64,000 nt of DNA, from contig NZ_CP006992.1 in assembly GCF_001542815.1 (NCBI RefSeq), forward strand, positions 464,501-528,500, in the 5' to 3' direction. Each line of letters starts with the position of its first letter. Position 1 is the first letter of the stretch. Both the position numbers and the translations under genes were made by a program. Below are positions 28,998-37,280 of this stretch, piece by piece. The notes beneath the pieces were generated by a model that was not told the DNA's origin, made no database searches, and saw nothing but the letters and a program-made list of their open reading frames with translations. The stretch is from Methylobacterium sp. AMS5 (lineage in GTDB: Bacteria; Pseudomonadota; Alphaproteobacteria; Rhizobiales; Beijerinckiaceae).

Positions 28998-30119
28998 ATG
29001 GCCGAGTCCCCGCTTCCCACCCGTTTCGCCCCGCAGCAGGACGAGGCGCTCAAAGCCATCGCCCGCTGGCGTAAGGAGGGCGGCTCCCAGGTCTTCCGGC
29101 TGTTCGGCTATGCCGGTACCGGCAAGACCACGCTGGCCCGCCGCATCGCCGACGACGTCGACGGGCCGGTCGTGTTCGGCGCATTCACCGGCAAGGCGGC
29201 CTCCGTCATGCGCCAGAAGGGCTGCGACGACGCGGCGACGATCCACTCGTTGATCTACCGCAGCAAGGAGGGCGACGAGGGCGGGCCGACCTTCACCCTT
29301 AACCGCTCCGGCCCGGCGGCCAAGGCCGACCTCATCGTCATCGACGAGTGCTCGATGGTCGATTCCGACCTCGGCCACGATCTCCTCTCCTTCGACAAGC
29401 CGGTTCTGGTGCTGGGCGATCCCGCCCAGTTGCCGCCGGTGCGCGGGGGCGGCTTCTTCACCGAGGCCGAGCCCGACGTGATGCTCACCGACGTCCACCG
29501 GCAGGCCGCCGACGACCCGATCGTACGCATGGCGATGACGATCCGCGAGGGCGGCCGGCTCGAAGTGGGCGAGTACGGCGAGAGCCGGGTGGTGCGCCGC
29601 CGCGATATCGACCCGGCCCAGGTGCTCGATTGCGATCAGGTCCTGGTCGGCCTCAATCGGACGCGGCGCCTCTACAACAACCGCCTGCGGGAGCTTGCCG
29701 GCCACACCGACCCGATGCCGTCGGTGGGGGAGAAGCTGGTCTGTCTTCGGAACGACCGCACCAAGGGTCTGCTCAACGGCTCGACCTGGACGGTGCAGGC
29801 CCTGCGCGCCCCGCCCCGCCCCGACACGATCCGCCTCGACGTGGTCCCGGAGGACGATCCGGCGGTGCGCCGCCGCGCCGTGGACATCAAGGTGCTGCGG
29901 CAGGTGATCGAGGGCTCGGAGGAGGAGATCCCGCTCTTCCTGCGCCGCGAGACCGACGAGTTCACCTACGGCTACGCGCTCACCGTCCACAAGGCGCAGG
30001 GCTCGCAATGGGACAAGGTGGTGCTGTTCGACGAATCCTACGCGTTTCGCGAGCACCGGGCGCGCTGGCTCTACACCGGGCTGACGCGCGCGGCGCAGGC
30101 GATCACCGTGGTGGTGTGA
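28998..30119 (+). CDS. RecD2/Dda-like ATP-dependent DNA helicase
   Basis: 373 aa SF1 helicase. Motif I GYAGTGKT at 37-44, motif II IDECSMVDSDLGHDLLSFDK, motif III VLVLGDPAQLPPV, and C-terminal UvrD_C_2 motifs YGYALTVHKAQGSQWDKVV and LYTGLTRAAQAITVV. It is far shorter than RecD or RecD2 proper and lacks N-terminal domains; similar single-domain Dda-like proteins are widespread. Probably acts in DNA repair or fork processing. It ends 53 bases before the Fic gene, with an operator-like dyad between them. Confidence 0.9.
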   Translation: MAESPLPTRFAPQQDEALKAIARWRKEGGSQVFRLFGYAGTGKTTLARRIADDVDGPVVFGAFTGKAASVMRQKGCDDAATIHSLIYRSKEGDEGGPTFTLNRSGPAAKADLIVIDECSMVDSDLGHDLLSFDKPVLVLGDPAQLPPVRGGGFFTEAEPDVMLTDVHRQAADDPIVRMAMTIREGGRLEVGEYGESRVVRRRDIDPAQVLDCDQVLVGLNRTRRLYNNRLRELAGHTDPMPSVGEKLVCLRNDRTKGLLNGSTWTVQALRAPPRPDTIRLDVVPEDDPAVRRRAVDIKVLRQVIEGSEEEIPLFLRRETDEFTYGYALTVHKAQGSQWDKVVLFDESYAFREHRARWLYTGLTRAAQAITVVV

Positions 30120-30125
30120 TCGACC

Positions 30126-30171
30126 TCATGCGGAGATTGCGATCGACATTCTCCGCATGATATGCGGACAA
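30126..30171. promoter_or_regulatory. Operator-like dyad upstream of the Fic gene
   Basis: TCATGCGGAGA (30126-30136) and TCTCCGCATGA (30150-30160) are perfect 11-bp inverted repeats with a 13-base spacer; a third partial half-site ATGCGGA follows at 30162-30169, directly before the GTG start. It could bind the C-terminal helix-turn-helix of the Fic protein itself or form a strong hairpin ending the upstream helicase transcript. Confidence 0.5.
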
Positions 30172-30172
30172 T

Positions 30173-31276
30173 GTGGCGTATATCTACGATCGACCCGACT
30201 GGCCGCACTTCCGCTGGGACGCAGGCGCGCTCGCCGTGCGGTTGGCCGAGGTCCGCCACCATCAGGGACGCGTGCTCGGCCGCATGGAAGCGCTCGGGTT
30301 CGAACTCGAGACGGAAGCCGTCTTCCAGACCCTGGTTCAGGACGCGCTCAAAACGAGCGAGATCGAGGGGGAAATTCTTGATCGCGAACAGGTCCGATCG
30401 TCGGTGGCCCGACGACTCGGCCTCGACCGTGCCGGGATGGTCCCCGTCGAGCGCCCGGTCGAAGGCCTCGTTGCCATGTTGCTCGACGCGACCCAGGGCT
30501 ATGCCGAGCCCCTGACAACGGAACGGCTGTTCCGGTGGCACAGGGGCCTGTTCCCGGAAGGCGGGCACGGGCGCAAAGCCTTCACGGTCGGCGGATGGCG
30601 AACGGATGAACTCGGCGCGATGCAAGTCGTCTCTGGCCCGCTGGGCCGCGAGCGGGTGCACTTTCGTGCGCCGGCAGCCGAACGGATCGCGGCGGAGATG
30701 GATGCCTTCCTGACGTGGTTCGAAATGCGCGACGCGGGGATCGATCCCGTCCTCAAGGCCGCTGTGGCCCATATCTGGTTCGTGACGATACATCCCTTCG
30801 ACGATGGCAACGGGAGAATTGCCCGTGCCATCGCCGATCTCGCCCTGGCGCGTTCCGAAGGGACGGGGCAGCGCTTCTACAGCCTGTCGTCGCGGCTTCG
30901 CATCGAGCGGAGTGATTACTACGCAACCCTCGAAGCAACCCAGAAGGGCGACCTCGACATCACGGTGCGCCTCGCATGGTTCCTCGACATCCTCGACCAA
31001 GCGCTGAGCGATGCCGAGACGACGCTCGCCGCCGTCATCCGCAAGGCACAGGTGTGGGAGACCCTGGGGACAAAGTCGCTCAACGACCGCCAGCGCGTGA
31101 TGATCAACTGCCTGCTCGACGGCTTCCAAGGCAAGCTGACGACCTCGAAATGGGCCAAGATCGCCCAGTGCTCGCAGGATACGGCCCTTCGCGATATTGA
31201 AGGGCTGATCGCCGCCGGGCTCCTCATCAGAGAGCCCGGCGGCGGACGCAGCACGAGCTATGCGTTTGCTCTCTGA
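30173..31276 (+). CDS. Fic/DOC family protein, class II with DUF4172 and wHTH
   Basis: 367 aa, GTG start. N-terminal DUF4172 region (IYDRPDWPHFRWDAGAL), inhibitory motif T61-SEI-E65-G66 (S/T-x3-E-G), Fic core HPFDDGNGRIAR at 207-218 with all catalytic residues, and a C-terminal winged helix (about 310-367, SKWAKIAQCSQDTALRDIEG). The family transfers AMP from ATP to target proteins; the inhibitory motif keeps class II members in check. Targets unknown. The 3' end overlaps the convergent aminotransferase gene by 19 bases. A helix-turn-helix tail suggests autoregulation at the dyad just upstream. Confidence 0.93.
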   Translation: MAYIYDRPDWPHFRWDAGALAVRLAEVRHHQGRVLGRMEALGFELETEAVFQTLVQDALKTSEIEGEILDREQVRSSVARRLGLDRAGMVPVERPVEGLVAMLLDATQGYAEPLTTERLFRWHRGLFPEGGHGRKAFTVGGWRTDELGAMQVVSGPLGRERVHFRAPAAERIAAEMDAFLTWFEMRDAGIDPVLKAAVAHIWFVTIHPFDDGNGRIARAIADLALARSEGTGQRFYSLSSRLRIERSDYYATLEATQKGDLDITVRLAWFLDILDQALSDAETTLAAVIRKAQVWETLGTKSLNDRQRVMINCLLDGFQGKLTTSKWAKIAQCSQDTALRDIEGLIAAGLLIREPGGGRSTSYAFAL

Positions 31277-32544
31277 CCCAGCGCTTCGACTGCGGCCAGC
31301 AGCGTACAGAGCGCCACCGCCTCGGCGGCCTTGCGCACGGCGTCGAGACCCGGAAAGGTCGGCGCGATGCGCAGAGTCCGGTCGTGCGGGTCCTTGCCGT
31401 AGGGGTGGGTCGCGCCGGCGGGCGTCAAGGCGATGCCCGCCTCGCCCGCGAGTTGGACGACCCGCGAGGCGGTGCCGTCGGTGACATCGAGCGTGATGAA
31501 GTAGCCGCCGAGCGGCCGGCTCCAGTGCGCGACGTCCCAACCGTCGAGGCGGGCGGCGAAGGCCTCCTCCACCGCGGCGAATTTCGGGGCGATCAGGGCG
31601 CGGTGCCGCTCCATATGTGCGGCGATGCCGGCGGCGTCGCGCAGGAAGCGGACGTGGCGGAGCTGGTTGAGCTTGTCCGGCCCGATGCTGCGGCGCCCGG
31701 CCTGGGCGAGATACCACTTCACGTTCGCGGGCGAGGCGGCCAGCATCGCGAGGCCCGCACCCGCCAGCGTCACCTTCGAGGTCGAGGCGAACACGATCGG
31801 CCGGTCGGGGTTTCCGGCCTCGGCACAGGCCTCCAGGGTGTTGGGAAGCGAGGGCCGCGCCTCGGTGAGGTGATGCACCGCGTAGGCGTTGTCCCACAGG
31901 ATGCGGAAATCGGGCGCCGCGGCCTTCAGCGAAGCCAGCCGCCGCACGGTCTCCTCGGAATAGGTCTCGCCGCTCGGGTTCGAGTATTGCGGCACGCACC
32001 AGATGCCCTTCACCGAAGGGTCGGCGGCCTCGCGCTCGACCGCCTCCATGTCCGGCCCCTCCCCCGTCATCGGGATCGGGATCATGCGGATGCCGAAGCC
32101 CTCGCACAGGGTGAAGTGGCGGTCGTAGCCCGGGACGGGGCAGAGGATCGTGATCGGCTCCTGCTTCGACCACGGCCCCGCGCCGCCGGGCACGCCCTTC
32201 AGCAGCGCGTAGACGAGCACGTCGTGCATCAGCGCGAGGCTCGAATTGTTGGCGATCACCATCTGCTCCGGCGGCGCGCCGAGCACCGGCGCGAACAGCG
32301 CGCGGGTCTCGGGCAGACCCTGCAGGTTGCCGTAATTGCGCGCGTCGGTGCCGTCCTCGGCGGTGGTGTCGCGGTTGCCGGGCAGCGCCAGCATCTCGGC
32401 GGCAAGGTCGAGCTGATCGGAGGCGGGCTTGCCGCGGGTCATGTCGAGCTTGAGCCCCTGCGCTTTCAGGGCTTCGTACTCGCCGCGCAGGCCGGAGCGC
32501 AGCTCCGTCAGAGCCTCGGGCGACAGGGTGGACAGCGACGGCAT
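31258..32544 (-). CDS. Aspartate aminotransferase, type Ic (MocR-like fold I)
   Basis: 428 aa PLP enzyme. Substrate and PLP signatures: LDMTRGKPASDQLDLAAEML, GTDARNYGNLQGLPETRALF, CVPQYSNPSGETYSEETVRR, and the PLP-lysine ASTSKVTLAGAGLA. This fits the type Ic aspartate aminotransferase family (about 430 aa, Aminotran_MocR) rather than the classic AspC. It transfers the amino group between aspartate and 2-oxoglutarate. Start ATG 32544 (MPSLSTLSPEALTEL); the longer frame to 32739 is not conserved-looking. Confidence 0.88.
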   Translation of the reverse strand: MPSLSTLSPEALTELRSGLRGEYEALKAQGLKLDMTRGKPASDQLDLAAEMLALPGNRDTTAEDGTDARNYGNLQGLPETRALFAPVLGAPPEQMVIANNSSLALMHDVLVYALLKGVPGGAGPWSKQEPITILCPVPGYDRHFTLCEGFGIRMIPIPMTGEGPDMEAVEREAADPSVKGIWCVPQYSNPSGETYSEETVRRLASLKAAAPDFRILWDNAYAVHHLTEARPSLPNTLEACAEAGNPDRPIVFASTSKVTLAGAGLAMLAASPANVKWYLAQAGRRSIGPDKLNQLRHVRFLRDAAGIAAHMERHRALIAPKFAAVEEAFAARLDGWDVAHWSRPLGGYFITLDVTDGTASRVVQLAGEAGIALTPAGATHPYGKDPHDRTLRIAPTFPGLDAVRKAAEAVALCTLLAAVEALGQRANA

Positions 32545-33017
32545 GGGATTCCTCGTAGTGGTGCCGGCCCGCGTTCGAGCCCGCGAATGGGCCCCGGTCA
32601 AGGCGGCTCCGGCGGAAAGCAGTGGGGCGACGGCCGCCCGCCGCTCGAGCGCCGCCGACATCAACCCCCGGAACGAACCGAACCGACGGCACGGAGACCA
32701 TGCCGTGAACCCAAGGTCACAGTGTGGCGCCTCTGCCACGCGCGCCGATGCAACGTGACCAAACTCCTAACGCCGCCCTCCCGCCGGGGACAGCTTTAAC
32801 GCGTCGTTAACCATTCCAACCAAAAAGCTGAAACCGTCAAATGTTGGAAGTAAGCGGAACGCGGAGAGCGTCGAGCGAAAGCCGATACGCTCTCACCTTC
32901 GCCAACCGACAGCATTCGAAAGCCTTCCGAATTTCAATCGGCCATGGCGCGGCGCGACGGACAGTCGCGCCGGACGCGATGACCCCGCAGTTCCTCGCAC
33001 ACCTTCGAGCACTGACG
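32545..33017. other. Divergent intergenic region between aminotransferase and ftcR
   Basis: About 470 bases without a supported gene. It contains the CtrA-type site at 32796-32811 and AT-richer sequence after it (32812-32850), which probably holds the ftcR promoter. The open frame from 32841 is continuous with ftcR but not conserved-looking. Confidence 0.6.
32796..32811 (+). promoter_or_regulatory. CtrA-type binding site upstream of ftcR
   Basis: TTAA-CGCGTCG-TTAACCAT: an exact match to the established alphaproteobacterial CtrA consensus TTAA-N7-TTAAC, with the extended CAT end. It lies 207 bases upstream of the ftcR start and about 250 bases from the divergent aminotransferase start. No other full CtrA site was noticed in the window. 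Confidence 0.75.
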
Positions 33018-33698
33018 ATGTATATCGTTGTCGACGAGCAGCAGAGCGTGACCGACCACTACGTCGCCGGGTTCGGCGCGGAGGGCGTGAAGGCGCAAGG
33101 GTTGGCCATCGGGTCCATGAAGGATTGGCTCGACGCCGCGCCGCGGATCGACGTCGAGGCGATCGACGGCTTCCTGATCGGCGATTGCGCCGACCGCGCC
33201 TCCTGCACCGTGGCGATCCGCTCGCTCAGCCGGGCGCCGATCATCGCCCTCAACGAGACCCGCTCGCTCGAGCAGACCCTGGCGCTGTTCACCGTCGGCA
33301 TCGACGACGTGGTGCGCAAGCCCGTCCATGTCCGCGAGATCATCGCCCGCGCCACCGCGATCCGTCGCCGGACCGGCCGCGGCGTCGAGCCGGCGCCGGC
33401 CCCCGACCGGGCGGGCCGCCTCAAGGTCTATACCGACGGGCGCGACCCGGAGATCGACGGCGCCTGCCTGATCCTGCCCCGGCGCGAGCGCCACATCCTC
33501 GAATATCTCTCGAAGAACCGCGGCCGGCAGGTGACCAAGGGCCAGATCTTCACGGCGGTCTACGGCGACCTCGACACCAGCGTCGAGGAGAGCGTGGTGG
33601 AGGGCCATATCAGCAAGCTGCGCAAGAAGCTGCGGATGCGTCTCGGCTACGATCCGATCGAGGCCAAGCGGATGGCGGGCTACACCTTCGTCGGCTGA
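33018..33698 (+). CDS. ftcR: Flagellar transcriptional regulator FtcR
   Basis: 226 aa. An atypical receiver-like domain (1-115; MYIVVDEQQSVTDHYVAGFG, candidate Asp50/Asp56, conserved K101-P102) is followed by an OmpR-type winged helix (about 140-226; LPRRERHILEYLSKNRGRQV, EESVVEGHISKLRKKLRMRL). This matches FtcR/Rem, the master activators of flagellar genes in Brucella and Sinorhizobium, and it lies next to flagellin. The receiver lacks the usual DVMMP phospho-acceptor context, so it may work without phosphorylation. Start MYIVVDEQQ (33018) chosen by family similarity. Confidence 0.88.
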   Translation: MYIVVDEQQSVTDHYVAGFGAEGVKAQGLAIGSMKDWLDAAPRIDVEAIDGFLIGDCADRASCTVAIRSLSRAPIIALNETRSLEQTLALFTVGIDDVVRKPVHVREIIARATAIRRRTGRGVEPAPAPDRAGRLKVYTDGRDPEIDGACLILPRRERHILEYLSKNRGRQVTKGQIFTAVYGDLDTSVEESVVEGHISKLRKKLRMRLGYDPIEAKRMAGYTFVG

Positions 33699-33745
33699 AG
33701 AATCCGCACACGATCCTTCCAAGATCTTTCCAAGATCTTTCCATG

Positions 33746-33780
33746 AAAAAGGCCGCGCTCGGTGAGAGCGCGGCCTTTTT
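33746..33780. terminator. Bidirectional terminator between ftcR and flagellin
   Basis: AAAAAGGCCGCGCTC (33746-33760) and GAGCGCGGCCTTTTT (33766-33780) form a perfect 15-bp stem with T-runs on both strands, between the convergent ftcR and fliC genes. It is preceded by a tandem CCAAGATCTTT repeat (about 33719-33741). Confidence 0.92.
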
Positions 33781-33794
33781 CTACGACGGGCGGT

Positions 33795-33820
33795 GTCCCA
33801 GCCGCGCGAGCGGCTGGGAC
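33795..33820 (-). terminator. Second hairpin after flagellin
   Basis: GTCCCAGCCGC (33795-33805) and GCGGCTGGGAC (33810-33820) form a perfect 11-bp stem eight bases past the flagellin stop. Together with the 33746-33780 hairpin it would protect the flagellin mRNA 3' end or help termination. Confidence 0.7.
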
Positions 33821-33828
33821 GTCTCAGC

Positions 33829-35586
33829 TTAGCGGAACAGCGACAGAACGTTCTGGCTGCCCGAGTTGGCGATCGAGAGAGCCTGCACGGCGAGCTGCTG
33901 CTGCGTCTGGAGCGCCTTCAGCTTGGTCGACTCCTCCTCGATGTCGGCATCGACCAGGGTGCCGATGGTGCGGTCGTTGGCCTTCATCAAGGTGTCGACG
34001 AAGGTCTTCTGGCCGTCGATCTGGGTCTTGTTGGCACCGAGCTTGGTGCCGGCGTTGGTGACCGAGGCGATGGCCTTCTCGACCTGGGTGATGATGTTCT
34101 TGAGCGTCGTGTCGCCGGTGGTCCCGACGAGCCCGGCAATGTTGATGCCCGTGCCGCCGGTGCCGATTTCGCCGATGGAGAAGGTGGTCGTCGCATCGAC
34201 CGTGTCGAGGATACCCTTGGCGTTGGTCGTGCCTGCGGCCGTGCCCTTGCCGGTGAGTCCGCTGGTGCCGGTGGTGGAGTCGGCCGCGGTGAAGCCGAAG
34301 CTGGCGACATCCGCGCCGTTCAGCGTGATCGTGGTCGAGCCGCCGGCATTGGAACCGAACGACAGGGCACCGCCAGCGAAGGAGACCCGCGCCTTGCTGC
34401 CTGCCGACTTCAGCTGGGCGTTGATCATCGCGGCGACGTCGTCGCCGTTGACGGCCGTGTTGGCGGCCGAGGTCGCGTCGCTGCCGAGCGCGGAGAAGGA
34501 TGCGGCGTTGAGGGTGACCGTCTTGACGCCGGCGCCGTCGTTGACGGTCAGGACCTTGGCGGTCGTCACGTCGAGGGCAGCGAGGGCCGTGCCCGTCATG
34601 AAGCCGGAGAAGGTGCCGAAACCGACATCCGCCGCGGCGAACTTACCGTTGGCGACCGCGTTGTTCGTCACCGAGACCTGGGCATTGGTACCCGCGCCGG
34701 TCGCCGCCGTCTGGAAGGACAGGCGGCCCGCCGTGTCGAGGCTCGCCGTGACCTTTCCGGACATCGCCGCGCTTGCGGCGATCTGATTGTTCACTGCGCT
34801 CAGGAACTCGTCGGTCGTGACCTTGGTCAGATCCTTGGCGGCCGACATCATGGTGTTCTTGTCGAGGACGATGTCGACGCTGGCACCGGTGCCGAGCGTG
34901 ACGGTGAAGGAGACCTGCTTCGACTTTCCGGCGGTGACGGTGGCGAAGTCGACGACGCCGCCCGGGGAGAAGGCCGAGGTGCCGGTCAGCGACTGGGCGC
35001 CGGTGACCTTACCTTCGGTCGCGGCCGTGTTCACGGTCGAGGTCGCGACGTCGTAGAGCTTGATCGCGTTGACGTCGATGCCGATCATCGAGAAGCCGAC
35101 GGTGCCCGTCGGGCTCCGCGAGAAGCCGGCGACGACGTTCTGGGTGGCTTGATAGCTGGTGTTGGTCGCGGAGGAATCGACCGAGAGCCAGTTCTGACCG
35201 GACGAGGTCGAAGAATCGGCGGTGGCCTTCATCTTGTCCTGAATGGCCTTGATCTCGGTCTGGACCTTGTTCCGGTCGACGCCCGGCTGAAGCGCGGTCT
35301 GCAGCTTGGCGCGCAGGTTCTGCAGGTCGGACAGGACCGAGTTGAGGCCGTTATAGGCGGTATCGACCGCCGAGGAGCCGAGGCCGAGCGAGTCCTTCAC
35401 GGCCGAGAGGGAGGCGTTGTCGGTGCGCACCGTGGTGGCGATCGACCAGTAGGCGGCGTTGTCGGAGGCGGTCGAGACGCGCTGGCCGGTCGAGACCCGG
35501 TTGGAGGTGGCGTCGAGCTGGCTGTTGATGCCCTTGAGCGTCGTCAGCGCCGTCATGGCGGAGATGTTGGTGAGCAGGCTGGTCAC
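33829..35586 (-). CDS. fliC: Flagellin
   Basis: 585 aa, GTG start. Conserved D0/D1 ends: TNISAMTALTTLKGINSQLD, STGQRVSTASDNAAYWSIAT and DSLGLGSSAVDTAYNGLNSV at the N-terminus; ADIEEESTKLKALQTQQQLA and VQALSIANSGSQNVLSLFR at the C-terminus. The central part (about 180-480) is a Thr/Ala/Gly-rich surface-exposed region, making the protein longer than many rhizobial flagellins. Filament subunit, exported by the type III apparatus encoded downstream. flaF and flbT, which control flagellin synthesis, are in the same locus. Confidence 0.95.
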   Translation of the reverse strand: MTSLLTNISAMTALTTLKGINSQLDATSNRVSTGQRVSTASDNAAYWSIATTVRTDNASLSAVKDSLGLGSSAVDTAYNGLNSVLSDLQNLRAKLQTALQPGVDRNKVQTEIKAIQDKMKATADSSTSSGQNWLSVDSSATNTSYQATQNVVAGFSRSPTGTVGFSMIGIDVNAIKLYDVATSTVNTAATEGKVTGAQSLTGTSAFSPGGVVDFATVTAGKSKQVSFTVTLGTGASVDIVLDKNTMMSAAKDLTKVTTDEFLSAVNNQIAASAAMSGKVTASLDTAGRLSFQTAATGAGTNAQVSVTNNAVANGKFAAADVGFGTFSGFMTGTALAALDVTTAKVLTVNDGAGVKTVTLNAASFSALGSDATSAANTAVNGDDVAAMINAQLKSAGSKARVSFAGGALSFGSNAGGSTTITLNGADVASFGFTAADSTTGTSGLTGKGTAAGTTNAKGILDTVDATTTFSIGEIGTGGTGINIAGLVGTTGDTTLKNIITQVEKAIASVTNAGTKLGANKTQIDGQKTFVDTLMKANDRTIGTLVDADIEEESTKLKALQTQQQLAVQALSIANSGSQNVLSLFR

Positions 35587-36036
35587 AGGTCAGACTTCCG
35601 GCAAAAGAGGGGGGACGGTTCTCAGGACCGGACTCGCACCGGTACGGCCGCACGGCCCTATCGAGAGGGCCGCGGCGAGCCCCCGAGGGCTCGTTTCGCC
35701 GCGCATCACACCTCCGGACTCGCACCGGATCAACGGACCGACATCATGTCTATGAACCCGTCGGAGGGTTCACCCGCTGGCCTCTTCTCGAAGGCGGCTC
35801 CGCATGGTTGCGGAAGGCGCCTCGCGATGGGCCGACAATGGCCGCCTCCCGTTACGAAGCGATTAAGCGACCCTGCCCGGCACCGTCCCGCCGCACGCCC
35901 TCCACAGGTCGGCCTCGTGCCTGTGGAGAAGGGGCGAGAGCCGTCTCCGACCTGATGGCATCAGGCCGGCGCCTCTCGATCGTGTCGTGACACGTATTCT
36001 TTCGCCGAACCGGCGACCGCTTCGACGGGCGGCGCT
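35587..36036. other. Flagellin upstream region with repeats
   Basis: About 450 bases between fliC and the PilZ gene. It holds a 15-bp direct repeat (CCGGACTCGCACCGG at 35628-35642 and 35714-35728) and two palindromes: CCTGATG-G-CATCAGG (35951-35965) and CGTGTC-GT-GACACG (35981-35994). These are candidate regulatory sites for flagellin, or end signals for the PilZ gene. No gene is supported here. Confidence 0.6.
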
Positions 36037-36336
36037 CTAAACGACCGGCTCGCCCTCGAAGGCGACACCCGCGAAGTCTCCGCGGCGCCAGCACAGCCGG
36101 GCTGTCATCGTGCGCAGGTCATGCGCGGCGATCACGAGGGAAAACGTCTCCGGCAGGACATGCTCAGGGGCGACGCGGATCTTGGCGCCCCGAAGCGAGA
36201 GGTCGCGCACGGTGCAGGCGATCAGGCGCTCGGGGCCGAGGACGATGCGGCCCTGCTGGACGACGCGGTGACGCTTGCCCGCCCGTTCGACGGGCGCTGC
36301 GGCTTCCGGCGAAACACTTTCCCGCGGATCGGCCAT
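36037..36336 (-). CDS. PilZ domain protein
   Basis: 99 aa, a single PilZ domain. RHRVVQQGRIVLGPERLIA provides the Arg-rich c-di-GMP binding stretch and DLSLRGAKIRV the D-x-S-x2-G motif; ARLCWRRGDFAGVAFE completes the barrel. PilZ domains bind cyclic di-GMP and often slow flagella, which fits its place between flagellin and the flagellar operons. The first Arg motif is not a perfect RxxxR, so c-di-GMP binding is likely but unproven. Confidence 0.82.
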   Translation of the reverse strand: MADPRESVSPEAAAPVERAGKRHRVVQQGRIVLGPERLIACTVRDLSLRGAKIRVAPEHVLPETFSLVIAAHDLRTMTARLCWRRGDFAGVAFEGEPVV

Positions 36337-36538
36337 GCTCGCTCCCCGGCGCCCTCCCCTTCGGCTTAACGAGCGCCCGCGGCGCTGTCGATGAGACGGG
36401 ACGCGCCTTCGCGCGGCATTGTTAACCGGACATCAAGCATATTTGTAGACGGATCATGAAGGATGACGCTGTCGCCCCCGGGGCACGCGCCGCGAAGACG
36501 CTTCGCGCGGCGCACCGGGATCACCTGCCGAGACCTCC

Positions 36539-37108
36539 ATGACGTCCGATTCCGCACGGCGATCCTCCCTCGGCACCGTCGCACGCGCCGCGAGCCTGCC
36601 GGCGCGGCCGGTGGCGGGAAGCATCGCGGCCCGCCGTGCCCGCGAGGCGGCCGGCGAACGCACCGTGCTGGCCGCCCTCGTCCTGCTCGCCCTCACCGCC
36701 AGCGGGTTCGCCGGTTACGCCATCGCGACCGGAACGCACGAATATGCGGTGCAGGCGGTTCTGCCCGCCGGCACGGCGCCCTTCACCTGGAAGAAGTCCG
36801 TGGCGCAGGGGCGCTTGGCCGACCCCGATTTCGATCCCGTCACCACCGGCTCTCTGCCCGACCGGCCCGGGGCGGCAACCGCCGGCCTTCAGGGCCCGGC
36901 GGAGTCGCCGGCCCTGCCGCTCGCGGGCGCCTACGCCCTGCGCGGGGTCGCCGACGGCATCGCGACCCTCGAGAATCGGGAAGGACAGCGCACCGCCGCG
37001 CTCGGCAGCGTGCTGCCCGGCGCGGGCCGCGTCCTGTCGATCCGCCGGACCGGCGCGGGCTGGGTCGTGATCACCACCGAGACGATCATCGGCCCGGTGG
37101 CGCCGTGA
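36539..37108 (+). CDS. Single-pass membrane protein of the flagellar locus, unknown
   Basis: 189 aa. Arg-rich cytoplasmic N-terminus (1-40), one TM (about 41-62, VLAALVLLALTASGFAGYAI), then a periplasmic domain ending in a beta-rich stretch (YALRGVADGIATLENREGQR, SVLPGAGRVLSIRRTGAGW). No known family recognised. Its place at the head of the flgF-fliI series and its orientation suggest a flagellar or motility role, but that is inference from position. Confidence 0.6.
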   Translation: MTSDSARRSSLGTVARAASLPARPVAGSIAARRAREAAGERTVLAALVLLALTASGFAGYAIATGTHEYAVQAVLPAGTAPFTWKKSVAQGRLADPDFDPVTTGSLPDRPGAATAGLQGPAESPALPLAGAYALRGVADGIATLENREGQRTAALGSVLPGAGRVLSIRRTGAGWVVITTETIIGPVAP

Positions 37109-37155
37109 CGCGACCGGCCGAAGGCGGGCAAGCCTGGGACAAGGGAGCCGCCCTA

Positions 37156-37203
37156 AGCATCGGCCCGAAAGGTGGCGACCGGCTTTCGGAAAACGACGAT
37201 GCA
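37156..37203. repeat. REP-like palindromic element, copy 3
   Basis: AGCATCGGCCCGAAAGGTGG then CGACCGGCTTTCGG and ACGACGATGC: same core and same GCATC/GATGC flanks as the other copies. Located between the 36539 gene and the DUF1217 gene, both on the plus strand. Its copy of CCGAAAG/CTTTCGG is intact while the outer arms are more diverged. Confidence 0.8.
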
Positions 37204-37280
37204 AAAGAAGCATCGGATCCTGCTCGCACCGCCGAGCCGTTGGTCGCCCCCCTCCCGCGCTCCCGCTCAGGCGCCCGCCC

